Shown one piece after another: positions 47,225 to 58,009 of a stretch of DNA of 64,000 nt. Every line of letters begins with the position of its first letter. The stretch's first letter is position 1. The notes beneath the pieces are model-generated. The model was not told where the DNA came from. It saw only the letters and a list, made by a program, of their open reading frames with translations, and searched no databases. The DNA is from Trachelipus rathkii (lineage: Eukaryota; Arthropoda; Malacostraca; Isopoda; Trachelipodidae): NCBI GenBank assembly GCA_015478945.1, contig JABUQX010002232.1:78879-142878 (forward strand), written 5' to 3'. The position numbers and the translations under genes are program-made.

Positions 47225-47268
47225 GGGAAAGAAGTTTTGCATATACATTAGTAAATAAATGGCCCTAA
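46465..47268 (+). CDS. Possible 267-residue protein encoded by unit 1
   Basis: The frame spans the two tandem 357-bp segments, so the predicted protein is an internal duplication of about 119 residues. Each half has a hydrophobic stretch (LIVLRVVITVLDPLTVLLMI) and a basic Lys/Arg end. A single-base length difference between the halves at their start keeps both in one frame. Corresponding frames are open in units 1, 3, 4 and 5, and shortened to 211 residues in unit 2. No family is recognised. The segment also has an open reverse frame and a GTAAGT string, so a non-coding transcript is equally possible. Confidence 0.25.
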   Translation: METIGRSKALFIRSAKRVGPRPHDQSWSRLCSPPVSQSTPDSCIKAPAKTAFPRPSLIVLRVVITVLDPLTVLLMIITYRRIIATESEQGDRTSFDIPRKAIAKRKKERKKVEGRIDRFVKPSDAPKHYLIRSAKRVGPRPHDQSWSRLCSPPVSQSTPDSCIKAPAKTAFPRPSLIVLRVVITVLDPLTVLLMIITYRRIIATESERGDRTSFDLPRKAIAKRKKRKKVEGRIDRFVRVSVVVCICFFCCTCRERSFAYTLVNKWP

Positions 47269-49405
47269 GTACAAAAAAGAAAAAATCATAAAAATAAAAA
47301 AAAAAAAACCTTAAATCTAAAAAGAAAATCGCGATTCTACCTACCTCGATCCGCGGCGCGCGCGTGCCTGACTCGTGTGTTCTTCGCCAAAAAAAAATTG
47401 TACAATTTTTTTGGCGAGAAACCTTACGTCGATAATAATAACGATAATAACCGGAAGAATGAAAATCGAAATTTCTTTGCCAACATCATCATTTCCCTCC
47501 CTCCCATCCACCTACCCAATCTCAACTCCCTCCTAACTCCTCTCACTCGATGTTGGAAAGAAATTATCAATATTCGTTCGTCGACGGTTACATTGTTATT
47601 TTTATCGTTATAAAAAGATCTTCTTTTGCTAGTTAGCTAGCTAGATTTCGTGAGAAGAAATGGATCAAAATTCGATCGAATTTTTTTTGCGAAACCGATA
47701 TAAAGAAAGAAAGAATGCGCAAAAGCCGAAAAGGCAGCACTACGACAGAACGTACGTGCCAAATATTGGTCATCGCTTTAGCTATCCTCGACCCCTCCTG
47801 TGTTGTTAGTCGGTTTGTGTAGGTGTGGTGGTGGTTGTTGATCAATCGAATAGAAAAAAAAATATTACCGCGATATCGAAATGATTCGAGATTATTCGAA
47901 CGAACTCGGGAACCAATCAACCTCGATCGGTCGATTCGTTCCGGTTCGTTTAAATATAAAAAAAATAAAAATAATAACGCCGGACTATAGACTCGATCGC
48001 CTATCGCCCAACCTATGCAATGTAATAACGCATCCCGATGAACAAATTCGCGCGAGCGACGCGACGGCACGCGAAAATCTTCACCGGGATGCGTAAACAT
48101 GTACATAAATGAAACCCTAACGAACGAATAATAACTCGAATCATTTCGGTAGCGCGAAATATTTTCTTTCCATTCGATCGATCGTTCGTGATTTGTCTGC
48201 GGTGTGAGTGAGTGAGTGGCGGCGGGATCGAAAGATATTCCCAGGCTCCACGACGGGGACGTACGATGACAGGGAGCCCGTAAGCCTTCGTCCTTCATCG
48301 CGTTCGAAACCTGTATGTGTATCTACTACTATCTCTGTGGAAGAAGTAAGTGTAATAAAGAAAGAAAGAAAGAAAGAAATAGGTATCAGTGAGAGGTAAA
48401 AGTGGTTTTGAAAGAGAGAAAAGAAAAATCCTAAACGCGCGAACTACTACTGAGCTCGCCCGCCGACCGATATTTTTTTTGTGTGGGATAGCGCGGAAAG
48501 GAAAAAAAATACCGCCGGCCTACCTAAGCTAATCTAAACGCTATTTCGAAACGCTCAGGGACGAATTCTTACCCCCGGAATGTCACCCTTCCGAGGACTA
48601 AACTAACCACCAGCTAGCTAGCTATTTTTTTTTTTACTTTATATTTAAAAAGAAATGGAAACCATCGGACGCTCCAAAGCACTCTTTATCCGTTCAGCGA
48701 AACGCGTCGGCCCGCGACCGCATGATCAGAGTTGGTCCAGACTATGCTCTCCTCCGGTAAGTCAGTCTACACCGGATTCCTGCATAAAGGCTCCCGCTAA
48801 AACCGCGTTTCCGCGCCCCTCGCTCATCGTCTTAAGAGTCGTAATCACCGTCCTCGATCCTTTAACCGTGCTATTAATGATTATAACCTACCGACGAATC
48901 ATCGCGACTGAGTCTGAACAGGGCGATCGAACGTCCTTTGATATACCTCGAAAAGCGATAGCGAAACGAAAAAAAGAAAGAAAGAAAGTAGAAGGAAGGA
49001 TAGATAGATTTGTGAAACCATCGGACGCTCCAAAGCACTACTTGATCCGTTCAGCGAAACGCGTCGGCCCGCGACCGCATGATCAGAGTTGGTCCAGACT
49101 ATGCTCTCCTCCGGTAAGTCAGTCTACACCGGATTCCTGCATAAAGGCTCCCGCTAAAACCGCGTTTCCGCGCCCCTCGCTCATCGTCTTAAGAGTCGTA
49201 ATCACCGTCCTCGATCCTTTAACCGTGCTATTAATGATTATAACCTACCGACGAATCATTGCGACTGAGTCTGGATCGAACGTCCTTTGATATACCTCGA
49301 AAAGCGATAGCGAAACGAAAAAAAGAAAGAAAGTAGAAGGAAGGATAGATAGATTTGTGCGTGTATCCGTCGTCGTGTGTATTTGTTTCTTCTGCTGTAC
49401 CTGTA
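47225..49405. repeat. 2.2-kb array, unit 2
   Basis: Near-identical to the interior units. A small deletion near 49274 in the second 357-bp segment shifts the plus-strand frame, cutting it to 211 residues (48655-49290). The minus-strand frame is open for 221 residues (47633-48298). Confidence 0.9.
48655..49290 (+). CDS. Truncated copy of the array-encoded frame (unit 2)
   Basis: Same N-terminal 200 residues as the unit 1 frame. A short deletion removing the AACGGGGC part shifts the frame and ends it early. The loss argues that the frame is not under strong constraint in every unit. Confidence 0.2.
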   Translation: METIGRSKALFIRSAKRVGPRPHDQSWSRLCSPPVSQSTPDSCIKAPAKTAFPRPSLIVLRVVITVLDPLTVLLMIITYRRIIATESEQGDRTSFDIPRKAIAKRKKERKKVEGRIDRFVKPSDAPKHYLIRSAKRVGPRPHDQSWSRLCSPPVSQSTPDSCIKAPAKTAFPRPSLIVLRVVITVLDPLTVLLMIITYRRIIATESGSNVL

Positions 49406-51604
49406 GGGAAAGAAGTTTTGCATATACATTAGTAAATAAATGGCCCTAAATCTAAAAAAAAGAAAAAAAATCCTTAAAACTAAAAAAAAAAACCTTAAAT
49501 CTAAAAAGAAAATCGCGATTCTACCTACCTCGATCCGCGGCGCGCGCGTGCCTGACTCGTGTGTTCTTCGCCAAAAAAAAATTGTACAATTTTTTTTTGG
49601 CGAAGAACACACGAGTCAGGCACGCGCGCGCCGCGGATAATGAAAATCGAAATTTCTTTGCCAACATCATCATTTCCCTCCCTCCCATCCACCTACCCAA
49701 TCTCAACTCCCTCCTAACTCCTCTCACTCGATGTTGGAAAGAAATTATCAATATTCGTTCGTCGACGGTTACATTGTTATTTTTATCGTTATAAAAAGAT
49801 CTTCTTTTGCTAGTTAGCTAGCTAGATTTCGTGAGAAGAAATGGATCAAAATTCGATCGAATTTTTTTTGCGAAACCGATATAAAGAAAGAAAGAATGCG
49901 CAAAAGCCGAAAAGGCAGCACTACGACAGAACGTACGTGCCAAATATTGGTCATCGCTTTAGCTATCCTCGACCCCTCCTGTGTTGTTAGTCGGTTTGTG
50001 TAGGTGTGGTGGTGGTTGTTGTTGTTGTTAATCAATCGAATAGAAAAAAAAATATTACCGCGATATCGAAATGATTCGAGATTATTCGAACGAACTCGGG
50101 AACCAATCAACCTCGATCGGTCGATTCGTTCCGGTTCGTTTAAATATAAAAAAAATAAAAATAATAACGCCGGACTATAGACTCGATCGCCTATCGCCCA
50201 ACCTATGCAATGTAATAACGCATCCCGATGAACAAATTCGCGCGAGCGACGCGACGGCACGCGAAAATCTTCACCGGGATGCGTAAACATGTACATAAAT
50301 GAAACCCTAACGAACGAATAATAACTCGAATCATTTCGGTAGCGCGAAATATTTTCTTTCCATTCGATCGATCGTTCGTGATTTGTCTGCGGTGTGAGTA
50401 AGTGAGTGGCGGCGGGATCGAAAGATATTCCCAGGCTCCACGACGGGGACGTACGATGACAGGGAGCCCGTAAGCCTTCGTCCTTCATCGCGTTCGAAAC
50501 CTGTATGTGTATCTACTACTATCTCTGTGGAAGAAGTAAGTGTAATAAAGAAAGAAAGAAAGAAAGAAATAGGTATCAGTGAGAGGTAAAAGTGGTTTTG
50601 AAAGAGAGAAAAGAAAAATCCTAAACGCGCGAACTACTACTGAGCTCGCCCGCCGACCGATATTTTTTTTGTGTGGGATAGCGCGGAAAGGAAAAAAAAT
50701 ACCGCCGGCCTACCTAAGCTAATCTAAACGCTATTTCGAAACGCTCAGGGACGAATTCTTACCCCCGGAATGTCACCCTTCCGAGGACTAAACTAACCAC
50801 CAGCTAGCTAGCTATTTTTTTTTTTACTTTATATTTAAAAAGAAATGGAAACCATCGGACGCTCCAAAGCACTCTTTATCCGTTCAGCGAAACGCGTCGG
50901 CCCGCGACCGCATGATCAGAGTTGGTCCAGACTATGCTCTCCTCCGGTAAGTCAGTCTACACCGGATTCCTGCATAAAGGCTCCCGCTAAAACCGCGTTT
51001 CCGCGCCCCTCGCTCATCGTCTTAAGAGTCGTAATCACCGTCCTCGATCCTTTAACCGTGCTATTAATGATTATAACCTACCGACGAATCATCGCGACTG
51101 AGTCTGAACAGGGCGATCGAACGTCCTTTGATATACCTCGAAAAGCGATAGCGAAACGAAAAAAAGAAAGAAAGAAAGTAGAAGGAAGGATAGATAGATT
51201 TGTGAAACCATCGGACGCTCCAAAGCACTACTTGATCCGTTCAGCGAAACGCGTCGGCCCGCGACCGCATGATCAGAGTTGGTCCAGACTATGCTCTCCT
51301 CCGGTAAGTCAGTCTACACCGGATTCCTGCATAAAGGCTCCCGCTAAAACCGCGTTTCCGCGCCCCTCGCTCATCGTCTTAAGAGTCGTAATCACCGTCC
51401 TCGATCCTTTAACCGTGCTATTAATGATTATAACCTACCGACGAATCATTGCGACTGAGTCTGAACGGGGCGATCGAACGTCCTTTGATCTACCTCGAAA
51501 AGCGATAGCGAAACGAAAAAAAAGAAAGAAAGTAGAAGGAAGGATAGATAGATTTGTGCGTGTATCCGTCGTCGTGTGTATTTGTTTCTTCTGCTGTACC
51601 TGTA
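49406..51604. repeat. 2.2-kb array, unit 3 (with a 106-bp perfect palindrome)
   Basis: Interior copy that differs from its siblings at 49590-49638, where the segment right of the ATTGTACAAT centre has been replaced by the exact reverse complement of the left side. The minus-strand frame is open for 224 residues (49814-50488). Confidence 0.9.
49533..49638. repeat. 106-bp perfect palindrome
   Basis: Two 53-bp arms meet between 49585 and 49586 with no mismatch and no spacer. Other units keep only the inner inverted repeat (nine A against seven T around TTGTACAA), followed by GAGAAACCTTACGTCGAT, which is missing here. Confidence 0.95.
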
Positions 51605-51648
51605 GGGAAAGAAGTTTTGCATATACATTAGTAAATAAATGGCCCTAA
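50845..51648 (+). CDS. Possible 267-residue protein encoded by unit 3
   Basis: Same internally duplicated frame as in unit 1, intact here. No family recognised. Confidence 0.25.
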   Translation: METIGRSKALFIRSAKRVGPRPHDQSWSRLCSPPVSQSTPDSCIKAPAKTAFPRPSLIVLRVVITVLDPLTVLLMIITYRRIIATESEQGDRTSFDIPRKAIAKRKKERKKVEGRIDRFVKPSDAPKHYLIRSAKRVGPRPHDQSWSRLCSPPVSQSTPDSCIKAPAKTAFPRPSLIVLRVVITVLDPLTVLLMIITYRRIIATESERGDRTSFDLPRKAIAKRKKRKKVEGRIDRFVRVSVVVCICFFCCTCRERSFAYTLVNKWP

Positions 51649-53809
51649 ATCTAAAAAAAAGAAAAAAAATCCTTAAAACTAAAAAAAAAAACCTTAAATC
51701 TAAAAAGAAAATCGCGATTCTACCTACCTCGATCCGCGGCGCGCGCGTGCCTGACTCGTGTGTTCTTCGCCAAAAAAAAATTGTACAATTTTTTTGGCGA
51801 GAAACCTTACGTCGATAATAATAACGATAATAACCGGAAGAATGAAAATCGAAATTTCTTTGCCAACATCATCATTTCCCTCCCTCCCATCCACCTACCC
51901 AATCTCAACTCCCTCCTAACTCATCTCACTCGATGTTGGAAAGAAATTATCAATATTCGTTCGTCGACGGTTACATTGTTATTTTTATCGTTATAAAAAG
52001 ATCTTCTTTTGCTAGTTAGCTAGCTAGATTTCGTGAGAAGAAATGGATCAAAATTCGATCGAATTTTTTTTGCGAAACCGATATAAAGAAAGAAAGAATG
52101 CCCAAAAGCCGAAAAGGCAGCACTACGACAGAACGTACGTGCCAAATATTGGTCATCGCTTTAGCTATCCTCGACCCCTCCTGTGTTGTTAGTCGGTTTG
52201 TGTAGGTGTGGTGGTGGTTGTTGTTGTTGTTAATCAATCGAATAGAAAAAAAAATATTACCGCGATATCGAAATGATTCGAGATTATTCGAACGAACTCG
52301 GGAACCAATCAACCTCGATCGGTCGATTCGTTCCGGTTCGTTTAAATATAAAAAAAATAAAAATAATAACGCCGGACTATAGACTCGATCGCCTATCGCC
52401 CAACCTATGCAATGTAATAACGCATCCCGATGAACAAATTCGCGCGAGCGACGCGACGGCACGCGAAAATCTTCACCGGGATGCGTAAACATTTACATAA
52501 ATGAAACCCTAACGAACGAATAATAACTCGAATCATTTCGGTAGCGCGAAATATTTTCTTTCCATTCGATCGATCGTTCGTGATTTGTCTGCGGTGTGAG
52601 TAAGTGAGTGGCGGCGGGATCGAAAGATATTCCCAGGCTCCACGACGGGGACGTACGATGACAGGGAGCCCGTAAGCCTTCGTCCTTCATCGCGTTCGAA
52701 ACCTGTATGTGTATCTACTACTATCTCTGTGGAAGAAGTAAGTGTAATAAAGAAAGAAAGAAAGAAAGAAATAGGTATCAGTGAGAGGTAAAAGTGGTTT
52801 TGAAAGAGAGAAAAGAAAAATCCTAAACGCGCGAACTACTACTGAGCTCGCCCGCCGACCGATATTTTTTTTGTGTGGGATAGCGCGGAAAGGAAAAAAA
52901 ATACCGCCGGCCTACCTAAGCTAATCTAAACGCTATTTCGAAACGCTCAGGGACGAATTCTTACCCCCGGAATGTCACCCTTCCGAGGACTAAACTAACC
53001 ACCAGCTAGCTAGCTATTTTTTTTTTTACTTTATATTTAAAAAGAAATGGAAACCATCGGACGCTCCAAAGCACTCTTTATCCGTTCAGCGAAACGCGTC
53101 GGCCCGCGACCGCATGATCAGAGTTGGTCCAGACTATGCTCTCCTCCGGTAAGTCAGTCTACACCGGATTCCTGCATAAAGGCTCCCGCTAAAACCGCGT
53201 TTCCGCGCCCCTCGCTCATCGTCTTAAGAGTCGTAATCACCGTCCTCGATCCTTTAACCGTGCTATTAATGATTATAACCTACCGACGAATCATCGCGAC
53301 TGAGTCTGAACAGGGCGATCGAACGTCCTTTGATATACCTCGAAAAGCGATAGCGAAACGAAAAAAAGAAAGAAAGAAAGTAGAAGGAAGGATAGATAGA
53401 TTTGTGAAACCATCGGACGCTCCAAAGCACTACTTGATCCGTTCAGCGAAACGCGTCGGCCCGCGACCGCATGATCAGAGTTGGTCCAGACTATGCTCTC
53501 CTCCGGTAAGTCAGTCTACACCGGATTCCTGCATAAAGGCTCCCGCTAAAACCGCGTTTCCGCGCCCCTCGCTCATCGTCTTAAGAGTCGTAATCACCGT
53601 CCTCGATCCTTTAACCGTGCTATTAATGATTATAACCTACCGACGAATCATCGCGACTGAGTCTGAACAGGGCGATCGAACGTCCTTTGATATACCTCGA
53701 AAAGCGATAGCGAAACGAAAAAAAGAAAGAAAGAAAGTAGAAGGAAGGATAGATAGATTTGTGCGTGTATCCGTCGTCGTGTGTATTTGTTTCTTCTGCT
53801 GTACCTGTA
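51605..53809. repeat. 2.2-kb array, unit 4
   Basis: Its second 357-bp segment carries the variant (GAACAGGGCG, GATATACC) that in units 1, 3 and 5 marks the first segment only, suggesting gene conversion between the two halves. The minus-strand frame is split at 52493 by a T in place of G, as in units 1 and 6. Confidence 0.9.
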
Positions 53810-53853
53810 GGGAAAGAAGTTTTGCATATACATTAGTAAATAAATGGCCCTAA
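53047..53853 (+). CDS. Possible 268-residue protein encoded by unit 4
   Basis: Intact copy of the array frame, one residue longer because the second half matches the first. Confidence 0.25.
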   Translation: METIGRSKALFIRSAKRVGPRPHDQSWSRLCSPPVSQSTPDSCIKAPAKTAFPRPSLIVLRVVITVLDPLTVLLMIITYRRIIATESEQGDRTSFDIPRKAIAKRKKERKKVEGRIDRFVKPSDAPKHYLIRSAKRVGPRPHDQSWSRLCSPPVSQSTPDSCIKAPAKTAFPRPSLIVLRVVITVLDPLTVLLMIITYRRIIATESEQGDRTSFDIPRKAIAKRKKERKKVEGRIDRFVRVSVVVCICFFCCTCRERSFAYTLVNKWP

Positions 53854-56002
53854 ATCTAAAAAAAAGAAAAAAAATCCTTAAAACTAAAAAAAAAAACCTT
53901 AAATCTAAAAAGAAAATCGCGATTCTACCTACCTCGATCCGCGGCGCGCGCGTGCCTGACTCGTGTGTTCTTCGCCAAAAAAAAATTGTACAATTTTTTT
54001 GGCGAGAAACCTTACGTCGATAATAATAACGATAATAACCGGAAGAATGAAAATCGAAATTTCTTTGCCAACATCATCATTTCCCTCCCTCCCATCCACC
54101 TACCCAATCTCAACTCCCTCCTAACTCCTCTCACTCGATGTTGGAAAGAAATTATCAATATTCGTTCGTCGACGGTTACATTGTTATTTTTATCGTTATA
54201 AAAAGATCTTCTTTTGCTAGTTAGCTAGCTAGATTTCGTGAGAAGAAATGGATCAAAATTCGATCGAATTTTTTTTGCGAAACCGATATAAAGAAAGAAA
54301 GAATGCGCAAAAGCCGAAAAGGCAGCACTACGACAGAACGTACGTGCCAAATATTGGTCATCGCTTTAGCTATCCTCGACCCCTCCTGTGTTGTTAGTCG
54401 GTTTGTGTAGGTGTGGTGGTGGTTGTTAATCAATCGAATAGAAAAAAAAATATTACCGCGATATCGAAATGATTCGAGATTATTCGAACGAACTCGGGAA
54501 CCAATCAACCTCGATCGGTCGATTCGTTCCGGTTCGTTTAAATATAAAAAAAATAAAAATAATAACGCCGGACTATAGACTCGATCGCCTATCGCCCAAC
54601 CTATGCAATGTAATAACGCATCCCGATGAACAAATTCGCGCGAGCGACGCGACGGCACGCGAAAATCTTCACCGGGATGCGTAAACATGTACATAAATGA
54701 AACCCTAACGAACGAATAATAACTCGAATCATTTCGGTAGCGCGAAATATTTTCTTTCCATTCGATCGATCGTTCGTGATTTGTCTGCGGTGTGAGTAAG
54801 TGAGTGGCGGCGGGATCGAAAGATATTCCCAGGCTCCACGACGGGGACGTACGATGACAGGGAGCCCGTAAGCCTTCGTCCTTCATCGCGTTCGAAACCT
54901 GTATGTGTATCTACTACTATCTCTGTGGAAGAAGTAAGTGTAATAAAGAAAGAAAGAAAGAAAGAAATAGGTATCAGTGAGAGGTAAAAGTGGTTTTGAA
55001 AGAGAGAAAAGAAAAATCCTAAACGCGCGAACTACTACTGAGCTCGCCCGCCGACCGATATTTTTTTTGTGTGGGATAGCGCGGAAAGGAAAAAAAATAC
55101 CGCCGGCCTACCTAAGCTAATCTAAACGCTATTTCGAAACGCTCAGGGACGAATTCTTACCCCCGGAATGTCACCCTTCCGAGGACTAAACTAACCACCA
55201 GCTAGCTAGCTATTTTTTTTTTTACTTTATATTTAAAAAGAAATGGAAACCATCGGACGCTCCAAAGCACTCTTTATCCGTTCAGCGAAACGCGTCGGCC
55301 CGCGACCGCATGATCAGAGTTGGTCCAGACTATGCTCTCCTCCGGTAAGTCAGTCTACACCGGATTCCTGCATAAAGGCTCCCGCTAAAACCGCGTTTCC
55401 GCGCCCCTCGCTCATCGTCTTAAGAGTCGTAATCACCGTCCTCGATCCTTTAACCGTGCTATTAATGATTATAACCTACCGACGAATCATCGCGACTGAG
55501 TCTGAACAGGGCGATCGAACGTCCTTTGATATACCTCGAAAAGCGATAGCGAAACGAAAAAAAGAAAGAAAGAAAGTAGAAGGAAGGATAGATAGATTTG
55601 TGAAACCATCGGACGCTCCAAAGCACTACTTGATCCGTTCAGCGAAACGCGTCGGCCCGCGACCGCATGATCAGAGTTGGTCCAGACTATGCTCTCCTCC
55701 GGTAAGTCAGTCTACACCGGATTCCTGCATAAAGGCTCCCGCTAAAACCGCGTTTCCGCGCCCCTCGCTCATCGTCTTAAGAGTCGTAATCACCGTCCTC
55801 GATCCTTTAACCGTGCTATTAATGATTATAACCTACCGACGAATCATTGCGACTGAGTCTGAACGGGGCGATCGAACGTCCTTTGATCTACCTCGAAAAG
55901 CGATAGCGAAACGAAAAAAAAGAAAGAAAGTAGAAGGAAGGATAGATAGATTTGTGCGTGTATCCGTCGTCGTGTGTATTTGTTTCTTCTGCTGTACCTG
56001 TA
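53810..56002. repeat. 2.2-kb array, unit 5
   Basis: Interior copy, near-identical to unit 3 outside the palindrome. It has the shortest TTG tract. The minus-strand frame is open for 221 residues (54221-54886). Confidence 0.9.
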
Positions 56003-56046
56003 GGGAAAGAAGTTTTGCATATACATTAGTAAATAAATGGCCCTAA
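55243..56046 (+). CDS. Possible 267-residue protein encoded by unit 5
   Basis: Intact copy of the array frame, same arrangement as in units 1 and 3. Confidence 0.25.
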   Translation: METIGRSKALFIRSAKRVGPRPHDQSWSRLCSPPVSQSTPDSCIKAPAKTAFPRPSLIVLRVVITVLDPLTVLLMIITYRRIIATESEQGDRTSFDIPRKAIAKRKKERKKVEGRIDRFVKPSDAPKHYLIRSAKRVGPRPHDQSWSRLCSPPVSQSTPDSCIKAPAKTAFPRPSLIVLRVVITVLDPLTVLLMIITYRRIIATESERGDRTSFDLPRKAIAKRKKRKKVEGRIDRFVRVSVVVCICFFCCTCRERSFAYTLVNKWP

Positions 56047-57140
56047 ATCTAAAAAAAAGAAAAAAAATCCTTAAAACTAAAAAAAAAAACCTTAAATCTA
56101 AAAAGAAAATCGCGATTCTACCTACCTCGATCCGCGGCGCGCGCGTGCCTGACTCGTGTGTTCTTCGCCAAAAAAAAATTGTACAATTTTTTTGGCGAGA
56201 AACCTTACGTCGATAATAATAACGATAATAACCGGAAGAATGAAAATCGAAATTTCTTTGCCAACATCATCATCTCCCTCCCTCCCATCCACCTACCCAA
56301 TCTCAACTCCCTCCTAACTCCTCTCACTCGATGTTGGAAAGAAATTATCAATATTCGTTCGTCGACGGTTACATTGTTATTTTTATCGTTATAAAAAGAT
56401 CTTCTTTTGCTAGTTAGCTAGCTAGATTTCGTGAGAAGAAATGGATCAAAATTCGATCGAATTTTTTTTGCGAAACCGATATAAAGAAAGAAAGAATGCG
56501 CAAAAGCCGAAAAGGCAGCACTACGACAGAACGTACGTGCCAAATATTGGTCATCGCTTTAGCTATCCTCGACCCCTCCTGTGTTGTTAGTCGGTTTGTG
56601 TAGGTGTGGTGGTGGTTGTTGATCAATCGAATAGAAAAAAAAATATTACCGCGATATCGAAATGATTCGAGATTATTCGAACGAACTCGGGAACCAATCA
56701 ACCTCGATCGGTCGATTCGTTCCGGTGGTTCGTTTATATAAAAAAAATAAAAATAATAACGCCGGACGATAGACTCGATCGCCTATCGCCCAACCTTTGC
56801 AATGTAATAACGCATCCCGATGAACAAATTCGCGCGAGCGACGTGACGGCACGCGAAAATCTTCACCGGGATGCGTAAACATTTACATAAATGAAACCCT
56901 AACGAACGAATAATAACTCGAATCATTTCGGTAGCGCGAAATATTTTCTTTCCATTCGATCGATCGTTCGTGATTTGTCTGCGGTGTGAGTGAGTGAGTG
57001 GCGGCGGGATCGAAAGATATTCCCAGGCTCCACGACGGGGACGTACGATGACAGGGAGCCCGTAAGTCTTTGTCCTTCTTGTTTGTGTGTCTTTTTGGAA
57101 GAAGTGTTCACTTTGTATGAAAGAAATAGAAAAAATCGTG
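56003..57140. repeat. 2.2-kb array, unit 6 (truncated)
   Basis: Matches the first half of the unit up to GGGAGCCCGTAAG near 57066, then diverges while weak similarity (GTCCTTCTT, GGAAGAAGT, GAAAGAAATAG) continues to about 57135. The GC-rich duplicated segment and its reading frame are absent. Confidence 0.9.
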
Positions 57141-57154
57141 CTCAAAAACCTATG

Positions 57155-57995
57155 TCTAGTTTTTATTTTTAATTTACTTACGTGTAACTATGATCTGTCA
57201 AACTGAAAATTTACGCTTTTTTCGTACGGTCGATTACTACGTCTACGTCACTATTAATTAAATTTGATAACACTATTTAAGCACAACCTATCACTATCAC
57301 TGCTAAAACAAAACTGACCAGTCTTCTTCGAGATCACGACTTTTATATTCACAATTTTATTTAAGTCTAGTTTTTATTTGTAATTTACGGGTAACGATGT
57401 TCTTTCGAACTGAAAATTTACGCTTTTTTCGTACGGTCGATTACTACGTCTACGTCACTATTAATTAAATTTGATAACACTATTTAAGCACAACCTATCG
57501 CTATCACTGCTAAAACAAAACTGACCAGTCTTCTTCGAGATCACGACTTTTATATTCACAATTTTATTTAAGTCTAGTTTTTATTTGTAATTTATTTACG
57601 GGTAACGATGTTCTTTCGAACTGGAAATTTACGCTTTTTTCGTACGGTCGATTACTACGTCTACGTCACTATTAATTAAATTTGATAACACTATTTAAGC
57701 ACAACCTATCACTATCACTGCTAAAACAAAACTGACCAGTCTTCTTCGAGATCACGACTTTTATATTCACAATTTTATTTAAGTCTAGTTTTTATTTGTA
57801 ATTTACTTACGGGTAACGATGTTCTTTCGAACTGGAAATTTACGCTTTTTTCGTACGGTCGATTACTACGTCTACGTCACTATTAATTAAATTTGATAAC
57901 ACTATTTAAGCACAACCATTCACTATCACTGCTAAAACAGAACTGACCAGTCTTCTTCGAGATCACGACTTTTATATTCACAATTTTATTTAAGT
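57155..57995. repeat. 211-bp tandem repeat, four copies
   Basis: Copies start with TCTAGTTTTTATT at 57155, 57366, 57573 and 57784, with the start of a fifth at 57996. They share CGTACGGTCGATTACTACG, an AATTAAATTTGATAACAC segment and CTGACCAGTCTTCTTCGAG. Similarity is very high, with small length changes. No gene lies inside. The array directly follows the 2.2-kb array. Confidence 0.95.
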
Positions 57996-58009
57996 CTAGT
58001 TTTTATTAA

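Larger units (their letters stand above)
45029..57140. repeat. Tandem array of a 2.2-kb unit, five full copies plus one partial
   Basis: Using the phrase GAAAGAAGT...CATATACAT...AGTAAATAAATGGCC as the unit start, copies begin at about 45029, 47225, 49406, 51605, 53810 and 56003. Spacings are 2196, 2181, 2199, 2205 and 2193 bp. The last copy is truncated near 57066-57140. Interior copies are nearly identical; the first 600 bp of the first copy and the end of the last copy are the most diverged. Each unit holds an A-rich segment, a short inverted repeat around ATTGTACAAT, a CT-rich segment, GCTAGCTAGC blocks, and a GC-rich 357-bp segment present twice in tandem. Copies differ by TTG microsatellite length, single bases and small deletions. 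Function unknown. Confidence 0.95.
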
